Positions 7,955 to 15,916 of a stretch of DNA of 15,916 nt are shown here, in pieces. The position numbers were made by a program, and so were the translations under genes. Where the stretch lies: the NCBI GenBank assembly GCA_012295275.1, contig SMMR01000019.1, positions 1 to 15,916 of the forward strand, read 5' to 3'. How positions within the stretch are numbered: the stretch's first letter is position 1; each line of letters opens with the position of its first letter. Origin of the DNA: Chrysomallon squamiferum. Taxonomy: Eukaryota; Mollusca; Gastropoda; Neomphalida; Peltospiridae. Under the pieces are notes generated by a model that worked only from the letters and a program-made list of their open reading frames with translations, was not told the DNA's origin and made no database searches.

Positions 7955-10900
7955 AAAGGTGCTGCACCTTTAGAAAATGCGTTTGAAAAAAAAAAAAAAC
8001 GAGCAAATTTTCAAAAATATGTGCGTTTTTTTGTGCACGTGTCGGAAACGAGTTGTTCCCCTTGGGTGGGGCGTGCGGCACTTTTCACCCGTGTAGGGCA
8101 ACCCTTGCCCCACTTTTGGGTATGTGCGCCCGATTTTTCCCACGTGCACAGAAAAAGTTATTGCACTTTGAAAAAGGTACCCCTAGCATTTTCAACGAAA
8201 CTTGAAAAAATTCGATTTTCAAAAGTTGAAAATCCGTGTGGCACTATTCCGTGCGGTCGGGAAAAATATTTCAACGTGTGCAAAAAAAGGTGCGCGCCGT
8301 CGGGGCGAGTGTGGCAAAATCGTTTCCAACATTTTCCAAAGGTGCTGCACCTTTAGAAAATGCGTTTGAAAAAAAAAAACGAGCAAATTTTCAAAAAAAT
8401 ATGTGTTTTTTTTGTGCACGTGTCGGAAACGAGTTGTTCCCCTTGGGTGGGGCGTGCGGCACTTTTTCACCCGTGTAGGGCAACCCTTGCCTTTTTTTTT
8501 GGGTATGTGCGCCCGATTTTTTTTCCCACGTGCACAGAAAAAGTTATTGCACTTTGAAAAGGTACCCCTAGCATTTTCAACGAAACTTGAAAAAATTCGA
8601 TTTTCAAAAGTTGAAAATCCGTGTGGCACTATTCCGTGCGGTCGGGAAAAATATTTTTCAACGTGTGCAAAAGGTGCGCGCGCCGTCGGGGCGAGTGTGG
8701 CAAAATCGTTTCCAACATTTTCCAAAGGTGCTGCACCTTTAGAAAATGCGTTTGAAAAAAAACGAGCAAATTTTCAAAAATATGTTTTTTTTTTTTGTGC
8801 ACGTGTCGGAAACGAGTTGTTCCCTTGGGGGGGCGTGCGGCACTTTTTTCACCCGTGTAGGGCAACCCTTGCCCCACTTTTGGGTATGTGCGCCCGATTT
8901 TTCCCACGTGCACAAAAAAAAGTTATTGCACTTTGAAAAAAAGGTACCCCTAGCATTTTCAACGAAACTTGAAAAATTCGATTTTCAAAAGTTGAAAATC
9001 CGTGTGGCACTATTCCGTGCGGTCGGGAAAAATATTTCAACGCAAAAAAAAAAGGTGCGCGCCGTCGGGGCGAGTGTGGCAAAATCGTTTCCAACATTTT
9101 CCAAAGGTGCTGCACCTTTAGAAAATGCGTTTGAAAAAAAAAAACGAGCAAATTTTCAAAAAAATATGTGCGTTTTTTTTTGTGCACGTGTCGGAAACGA
9201 GTTGTTCCCCTTTGGGTGGGGCGTGCGGCACTTTTCACCCGTGTAGGGCAACCCTTGCCCCTTTTTTTTTGGGTATGTGCGCCCGATTTTTCCCACGTGC
9301 ACAGAAAAAGTTATTGCACTTTGAAAAGGTACCCCTAGCATTTTCAACGAAACTTGAAAAAATTCGATTTTCAAAAAGTTGAAAATCCGTGTGGCACTGT
9401 TCCGTGCGGTCGGGAAAAATATTTCAACGTGTGCAAAAGGTGCGCGCCGTCGGGGCGAGTGTGGCAAAATCGTTTCCAACATTTTCCAAAGGTGCTGCAC
9501 CTTTAGAAAATGCGTTTGAAAAAAAAAAAACGAGCAAATTTTCAAAAAAAATATGTTTTTTTTTGTGCACGTGTCGGAAACGAGTTGTTCCCCTTGGGTG
9601 GGGCGTGCGGCACTTTTCACCCGTGTAGGGCAACCCTTGCCCCACTTTTGGGTATGTGCGCCCGATTTTTCCCACGTGCACAGAAAAAGTTATTGCACTT
9701 TGAAAAAGGTACCCCTAGCATTTTCAACGAAACTTGAAAAAATTCGATTTTCAAAAGTTGAAAATCCGTGTGGCACTATTCCGTGCGGTCGGGAAAAATA
9801 TTTCAACGTGTGCAAAAAGGTGCGCGCGCCGGGGGGCGAGGTGGCAAAATCGTTTCCAACATTTTCCAAAGGTGCTGCACCTTTAGAAAATGCGTTTGAA
9901 AAAACGAGCAAATTTTCAAAAAAATATGTGCGTTTTTTGTGCACGTGTCGGAAACGAGTTGTTCCCCTTTGGGGGGCGTGCGGCACTTTTCACCCGTGTA
10001 GGGCAACCCCTTGCCCCACTTTTTGGGTATGTGCGCCCGATTTTTCCCACGTGCACAGAAAAAGTTATTGCACTTTGAAAAAGGTACCCCTAGCATTTTC
10101 AACGAAACTTGAAAAAATTCGATTTTCAAAAGTTGAAAATCCGTGTGGCACTATTCCGTGCGGTCGGGAAAAATATTTCAACGTGTGCAAAAGGTGCGCG
10201 CCGTCGGGGCGAAAGGTGGCAAAATCGTTTCCAACATTTTCCAAAGGTGCTGCACCTTTAGAAAATGCGTTTGAAAAAAAAAAAACGAGCAAATTTTCAA
10301 AAATATGTGCGTTTTTTTTTGTGCACGTGTCGGAAACGAGTTGTTCCCTGGGGGGGCGTGCGGCACTTTTCACCCGTGTAGGGGCAACCCTTGCCCCACT
10401 TTTGGGTAGTGCGCCCGATTTTTTCCCACGTGCACAGAAAAAGTTATTGCACTTTGAAAAAAAAGGTACCCCTAGCATTTTCAACGAAACTTGAAAAATT
10501 CGATTTTCAAAAGTTGAAAAAATCCGTGTGGCACTATTCCGTGCGGTCGGGAAAAATATTTCAACGTGTGCAAAAGGTGCGCGCCGTCGGGGCGAGTGTG
10601 GCAAAATCGTTTCCAACATTTTCCAAAGGTGCTGCACCTTTAGAAAATGCGTTTGAAAAAAAAACGAGCAAATTTTCAAAAATATGTGCGTTTTTTGTGC
10701 ACGTGTCGGAAACGAGTTGTTCCCTTTGGGGGGCGTGCGGCACTTTTCACCCCGTAGGGCAACCCCCCCCCACTTTTGGGTATGTGCGCCCGATTTTTCC
10801 CACGTGCACAGAAAAAGTTATTGCACTTTGAAAAAGGTACCCCTAGCATTTTCAACGAAACTTGAAAAAATTCGATTTTCAAAAGTTGAAAATCCGTGTG

Positions 10901-11948
10901 GCACTATTCCGTGCGGTCGGGAAAAATATTTCAACGTGTGCAAAAGGTGCGCGCCGTCGGGGGGGCGAGTGTGGCAAAATCGTTTCCAACATTTTCCAAA
11001 GGTGCTGCACCTTTAGAAAATGCGTTTTGAAAAAAAAAAAAAACGAAATTTCAAAAAAAAAAAAATATGTGTTTTTTTGTGCACGTGTCGGAAACGAGTT
11101 GTTCCCTTGGGTGGGGCGTGCGGCACTTTTCACCCGTGTAGGGCAACCCTTGCCCCACTTTTTTTGGGTATGTGCGCCCGATTTTTCCCACGTGCACAGA
11201 AAAAGTTATTGCACTTTGAAAAGGTACCCCTAGCATTTTCAACGAAACTTGAAAAAATTCGATTTTCAAAAGTTGAAAATCCGTGTGGCACTATTCCGTG
11301 CGGTCGGAAAAAATATTTCAACGTGTGCAAAAGGTGCGCGCCGTCGGGGCGAGTGTGGCAAAATCGTTTCCAACATTTTCCAAAGGTGCTGCACCTTTAG
11401 AAAATGCGTTTGAAAAAAAAAACGAGCAAATTTCAAAAAAAATATGTGCGTTTTTTTGTGCACGTGTCGGAAACGAGTTGTCCCCTTTGGTGGGCGTGCG
11501 GCACTTTTCACCCGTGTAGGGCAACCCTTGCCCCTTTTTTTTGGGTATGTGCGCCCGATTTTTCCCACGTGCACAGAAAAAGTTATTGCACTTGAAAAAA
11601 AAGGTACCCCTAGCATTTTCAACGAAACTTGAAAAAATTCGATTTTCAAAAGTTGAAAATCCGTGTGGCACTATTCCGTGCGGTCGGGAAAAAATATTTC
11701 AACGTGTGCAAAAGGTGCGCGCCGTCGGGGCGAGTGTGGCAAAATCGTTTCCAACATTTTCCAAAGGTGCTGCACCTTTAGAAAATGCGTTTGAAAAAAA
11801 AAAAACGAGCAAATTTCAAAAAATATGTGCGTTTTTTTTTTGTGCACGTGTCGGAAACGAGTTGTTCCCCTTGGGTGGGGCGTGCGGCACTTTTCACCCG
11901 TGTAGGGCAAACCCTTGCCCCTTTTTGGTATGTGCGCCCGATTTTTCC

Positions 11949-11985
11949 CACAGAAAAAAGTTATTGCACAGAAAAAAAGTTATTG
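11949..11985. repeat. Local duplication of CACAGAAAAAAGTTATTG in copy 32
   Basis: An 18-base segment at 11949-11966 is followed directly by a 19-base near-copy at 11967-11985 differing by one A. The CGTG normally preceding CACAG is missing, so the left inverted arm has no partner here. No other copy shows this. It contributes to copy 32 being the longest, at 396 bp. Confidence 0.85.
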
Positions 11986-12478
11986 CACTTTGAAAAAGGT
12001 ACCCCTAGCATTTTCAACGAAACTTGAAAAAATTCGATTTTCAAAAGTTGAAAATCCGTGTGGCACTATTCCGTGCAAAAAAAAAAAAAATATTTCAACG
12101 TGCAAAAGGTGCGCGCGCCGTCGGGGCGAGTGTGGCAAAATCGTTTCCAACATTTTCCAAAGGTGCTGCACCTTTAGAAAATGCGAAAAAAAAAAAACGA
12201 GCAAATTTTCAAAAAAATATGTGCGTTTTTGTGCACGTGTCGGAAACGAGTTGTTCCCCTTTGGGTGGGGCGTGCGGCACTTTTTTTCACCCGTAGGGGG
12301 CAACCTTGCCCCTTTTTTTTGGTATGTGCGCCCGATTTTTCCCACGTGCACAGAAAAAGTTATTGCACTGAAAAAAAGGTACCCCTAGCATTTTCAACGA
12401 AACTTGAAAAATTCGATTTTCAAAAGTTGAAAATCCGTGTGGCACTATTCCGTGCGGTCGGGAAAAAAATATTTCAAC

Positions 12479-12506
12479 AAAAGGTGCGCGCAAAAAAGGT
12501 GCGCGC
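12479..12506. repeat. Local duplication of AAAAGGTGCGCGC in copy 33
   Basis: AAAAGGTGCGCGC at 12479-12491 is followed by a second version at 12492-12506 with two extra A. The GTGTGC that normally links TTTCAAC to the A run is absent. This is the only copy with a doubled GC-rich segment, and the copy is 391 bp long. Confidence 0.85.
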
Positions 12507-15500
12507 CGTCGGGGGGGCGAGTGTGGCAAAATCGTTTCCAACATTTTCCAAAGGTGCTGCACCTTTAGAAAATGCGTTGAAAAAAAAAAACGAGCAAATT
12601 TTCAAAAAAATATGTTTTTTTTTTGTGCACGTGTCGGAAACGAGTTGTTCCCCTTTGGTGGGGCGTGCGGCACTTTTCACCCGTAGGGGGCAACCCTTGC
12701 CCCCACTTTTTTTATGTGCGCCCGATTTTTTTTCCCCCACGTGCACAAAAAAAGTTATTGCACTTTGAAAAAGGTACCCCTAGCATTTTCAACGAAACTT
12801 GAAAAATTCGATTTTCAAAAGTTGAAAATCCGTGTGGCACTATTCCGTGCGGTCGGGAAAAATATTTCAACGTGTGCAAAAGGTGCGCGCCGTCGGGGGG
12901 GGGGCGAGTGTGGCAAAATCGTTTCCAACATTTTCCAAAGGTGCTGCACCTTAGAAAAAATGCGAAAAAAAAAAAAACGAGCAATTTTCAAAAAAAATAT
13001 GTGCGTTTTTTTGTGCACGTGTCGGAAACGAGTTGTCCCCTGGGGGGGCGTGCGGCACTTTTCACCCGTGTAGGGCAACCCTTGTTTTTTTTGGGTATGT
13101 GCGCCCGATTTTTTTCCCACGCGCACAAAAAGTTATTGCACTTTGAAAAGGTACCCCTAGCATTTTCAACGAAACTTGAAAAATTCGATTTTCAAAAGTT
13201 GAAAATCCGTGTGGCACTATTCCGTGCGGTCGGGAAAAATATTTCAACGTGCAAAAAAAGGCGCGCGCCGTCGGGGCGAGGTGGCAAAATCGTTTCCAAC
13301 ATTTTCCAAAGGTGCTGCACCTTTAGAAAATGCGTTTTCAAAAAAAAAAAAAACGAGCAAATTTTCAAAAATATGTGTTTTTTTTGTGCACGTGTCGGAA
13401 ACGAGTTGTTCCCCTTTGGTGGGGCGTGCGGCACTTTTCACCCGTGTAGGGGGCAACCCTTGCCCCTTTTTTTGGGTATGTGCGCCCGATTTTTTTTCCC
13501 ACGTGCACAGAAAAAGTTATTGCACTTTGAAAAAGGTACCCCTAGCATTTTCAACGAAACTTGAAAAAATTCGATTTTCAAAAGTTGAAAATCCGTGTGG
13601 CACTATTCCGTGCGGTCGGGAAAAATATTTCAACGTGTGCAAAAGGTGCGCGCCGTCGGGGCGAGTGTGGCAAAATCGTTTCCAACATTTTCCAAAGGTG
13701 CTGCACCTTTAGAAAATGCGTTGAAAAAAAAAAAACGAGCAAATTTTCAAAAAATGTGCGTTTTTTGTGCACGTGTCGGAAACGAGTTGTTCCCCTTGGG
13801 TGGGGCGTGCGGCACTTTTCACCCGTGTAGGGCAACCCTTGCCCCACTTTTGGGTATGTGCGCCCGATTTTTCCCACGTGCACAAAAAAGTTATTGCACT
13901 TGAAAAAAAAGGTACCCCTAGCATTTTCAACGAAACTTGAAAAAATTCGATTTTCAAAAGTTGAAAATCCGTGTGGCACTATTCCGTGCGGTCGGGAAAA
14001 ATATTTCAACGTGTGCAAAAGGTGCGCGCCGTCGGGGCGAGTGTGGCAAAATCGTTTCCAACATTTTCCAAAGGTGCTGCACCTTTAGAAAATGCGAAAA
14101 AAAAAACGAGCAAATTTTCAAAAAAATATGCGTTTTTTTTTTGTGCACGTGTCGGAAACGAGTTGTTCCCTTTGGGGTGGGGCGTGCGGCACTTTTCACC
14201 CGTGTAGGGCAACCCTTGCCCCACTTTTTTGGTATGTGCGCCCGATTTTTTTTCCCACGTGCACAGAAAAAGTTATTGCACTTTGAATAAGGTACCCCTA
14301 GCATTTTCAACGAAACTTGAAAAAATTCGATTTTCAAAAGTTGAAAATCCGTGTGGCACTATTCCGTGCGGTCGGGAAAAATATTTCAACGTGTGCAAAA
14401 GGTGCGCGCCGTCGGGGCGAGTGTGGCAAAATCGTTTCCAACATTTTCCAAAGGTGCTGCACCTTTAGAAAAAATGCGTTTGAAAAAAAAAAAACGAGCA
14501 AATTTTCAAAAATATGTGCGTTTTTTGTGCACGTGTCGGAAACGAGTTGTTCCCTTTGTGGGGCGTGCGGCACTTTTCACCCGTGTAGGGCAACCCTTGC
14601 CCCACTTTTGGGTATGTGCGCCCGATTTTTCCCACGCGCACAGAAAAAGTTATTGCACTTTGAAAAAGGTACCCCTAGCATTTTCAACGAAACTTGAAAA
14701 AATTCGATTTTCAAAAGTTGAAAATCCGTGTGGCACTATTCCGTGCGGTCGGGAAAAATATTTCAACGTGTGCAAAAGGTGCGCGCCGTCGGGGCGAGTG
14801 TGGCAAAATCGTTTCCAACATTTTCCAAAGGTGCTGCACCTTTAGAAAATGCGTTTGAAAAAAAAAAAAAAACGAGCAAATTTTCAAAAAATATGTGCGT
14901 TTTTTGTGCACGTGTCGGAAACGAGTTGTTCCCCTTGGGTGGGCGTGCGGCACTTTTCACCCGTGTAGGGCAACCCTTGCCCCACTTTTGGGTATGTGCG
15001 CCCGATTTTTCCCACGTGCACAGAAAAAGTTATTGCACTTTGAAAAAGGTACCCCTAGCATTTTCAACGAAACTTGAAAAATCTGATTTTCAAAAGTTGA
15101 AAATCCGTGTGGCACTATTCCGTGCGGTCGGGAAAAATATTTCAACGTGTGCAAAAGGTGCGCGCCGTCGGGGCGAGTGTGGCAAAATCGTTTCCAACAT
15201 TTTCCAAAGGTGCTGCACCTTTAGAAAATGCGTTTGAAAAAAAAACGAGCAAATTTTCAAAAATATGTGCGTTTTTTGTGCACGTGTCGGAAACGAGTTG
15301 TTCCCCTTGGGTGGGGCGTGCGGCACTTTTCACCCGTGTAGGGCAACCCTTGCCCCACTTTTGGGTATGTGCGCCCGATTTTTCCCACGCGCACAGAAAA
15401 AGTTATTGCACTTTGAAAAAGGTACCCCTAGCATTTTCAACGAAACTTGAAAAAATTCTGATTTTCAAAAGTTGAAAATCCGTGTGGCACTATTCCGTGC

Positions 15501-15562
15501 GGTCGGGAAAAATATTTCAACGTGTGCAAAAGGTGCGCGCCGTCGGGGCGAGGTGGCAAAAT

Positions 15563-15570
15563 CGTTCGTT
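15563..15570. repeat. CGTT micro-duplication in copy 41
   Basis: The usual AATCGTTTCC reads AATCGTTCGTTTCC, a direct 4-base duplication in an otherwise nearly canonical copy. It is not at a homopolymer, so it is less likely to be a run-length error. The preceding GAGTGTGG is also shortened to GAGGTGG. Confidence 0.8.
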
Positions 15571-15583
15571 TCCAACATTTTCC

Positions 15584-15916
15584 AAAGGTGCTGCACCTTT
15601 AGAAAATGCGTTTGAAAAAAACGAGCAAATTTTCAAAAATATGTGCGTTTTTTGTGCACGTGTCGGAAACGAGTTGTTCCCCTTGGGGGGCGTGCGGCAC
15701 TTTTCACCCGTGTAGGGCAACCCTTGCCCCACTTTTTGGTATGTGCGCCCGATTTTTCCCACGTGCACAGAAAAAGTTATTGCACTTTGAATAAGGTACC
15801 CCTAGCATTTTCAACGAAACTTGAAAAATCTGATTTTCAAAAGTTGAAAATCCGTGTGGCACTATTCCGTGCGGTCGGGAAAAATATTTCAACGTGTGCT
15901 AAAGGTGCGCGCCGTC
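15584..15916. repeat. Copy 42, truncated by the window edge
   Basis: The final copy runs 333 bp and stops in the GC-rich segment at GCGCGCCGTC. It carries both the TTTGAATAAGG and TCTGATT variants plus the unique T at 15900, making it the copy with the most substitutions. No transition to non-repeat sequence is seen. Confidence 0.9.

Larger units (their letters stand above)
10998..13693. repeat. Indel-rich block of the array, copies 30-36
   Basis: These seven copies have the widest length spread in the window (384, 381, 396, 391, 387, 371 and 386 bp) and a mean of about 385. They contain two of the clear internal duplications, the most expanded G and A runs, and repeated degradation of the GTGGGG and TTGCCCC motifs. 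Copies before 6429 average about 378 bp. Either consensus quality drops here or this part of the array is less homogenised. Confidence 0.6.
1..15916. repeat. Satellite-like tandem array, 42 copies of a ~374-380 bp unit
   Basis: Every base belongs to a directly repeated unit in one orientation. Copies start at 1, 371, 753, 1132, 1509, 1886, 2260, 2637, 3010, 3395, 3773, 4149, 4525, 4912, 5287, 5673, 6049, 6429, 6805, 7198, 7577, 7955, 8338, 8724, 9103, 9488, 9868, 10243, 10625, 10998, 11382, 11763, 12159, 12550, 12937, 13308, 13694, 14070, 14450, 14827, 15206 and 15584. These are numbered copies 1-42 here. Lengths are 370-396 bp with a mean of 380. The 14-base origin AAAGGTGCTGCACC is intact in all 42. 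A GGTACC site occurs once per unit and GCGCGC about once, so these could score the ladder. The array continues past both window edges, so its true size is unknown. The copy number, uniform direction and lack of genes fit eukaryotic satellite DNA. The genomic location (centromere, subtelomere, ribosomal spacer) cannot be told from the window, and I do not recognise the family. Confidence 0.97.
14070..15916. repeat. Right-end subfamily, copies 38-42, carrying shared base substitutions
   Basis: Clear substitutions, rare elsewhere, occur here repeatedly. A to T at 14288 and again at 15792 turns TTTGAAAAAGG into TTTGAATAAGG. T to C at 14637 and 15390 makes CACGCGCAC; the same change is also in copy 35 at 13122. 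TCTGATT or TTCTGATT replaces TTCGATT in all of copies 40, 41 and 42 (about 15081-15087, 15456-15462 and 15827-15834). A to T occurs at 15900. The repeats otherwise have little length noise, so these look like real variants propagated between neighbouring copies. Confidence 0.75.

Noticed and set aside
9553-10494. 313-codon open frame on +, the longest in the window
   Set aside because: It crosses about two and a half repeat units and translates the same DNA in different frames as indels shift it. Its boundaries are set by stops inside the repeat, and no other copy keeps the frame.
1-15916. CRISPR array
   Set aside because: There are no variable spacers. The whole ~380-bp unit repeats, far longer than CRISPR repeats.
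1-15916. Tandem rRNA or tRNA genes, or pol III-type short elements
   Set aside because: No conserved rRNA core words, no tRNA cloverleaf and no convincing A/B box pair in the unit.
1-15916. Transposon, insertion sequence or tandem LTRs
   Set aside because: No transposase or reverse transcriptase frame, no target-site duplications and no terminal repeats distinct from the unit.
1-15916. Regular higher-order repeat period
   Set aside because: Classifying copies by the GTGCG/T-tract form gives no visible period, and length differences are dominated by homopolymer noise.

Overview
The whole 15,916-base window is one head-to-tail tandem repeat array. A single unit of about 374-380 bp recurs 42 times (41 complete copies plus a 333-bp partial copy at the right end), always in the same orientation. 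There is no unique sequence, no spacer and no flanking DNA at either edge. Taking AAAGGTGCTGCACC as the start of each unit, complete copies are 370-396 bp long, with a mean of 380. The cleanest copy, 1886-2259, is 374 bp and about 45% G+C.

I see no protein-coding gene, rRNA, tRNA, mobile element or CRISPR array. Open frames of up to about 310 codons exist on both strands. They are explained by a unit that is poor in stop codons and by a length that usually is not a multiple of three, and the copies do not preserve any one frame. The most economical reading is satellite DNA (centromeric, subtelomeric or another heterochromatic block), or less likely a repeat block inside a larger locus such as a ribosomal spacer, in a eukaryote. 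I do not recognise the family and cannot name the organism. CpG is not depleted, which argues against a heavily methylated vertebrate-type satellite.

Each unit has a consistent internal architecture. It contains a 33-bp near-perfect palindrome at the origin, an A-tract and T-tract block, a pair of inverted GTGCACGTG/CACGTGCAC arms enclosing a GC-rich hairpin, an A+T-rich 9-bp-arm hairpin, and a GC-rich GCGCGC segment. The order of short landmarks suggests that the unit is itself an old, diverged dimer of roughly 180 and 194 bp halves.

Copy-to-copy variation is highly skewed. Almost all of it is length change in homopolymers or 2-4 base slips, and clear base substitutions are rare. This fits either uncorrected long-read consensus error over a homogenised array or intense slippage. 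Copies at about 10998-13693 are the most disordered. The clear substitutions concentrate in copies from 12937 to the right end, and some are shared between copies, so they look like real sequence variants marking a subfamily or the approach to an array edge.
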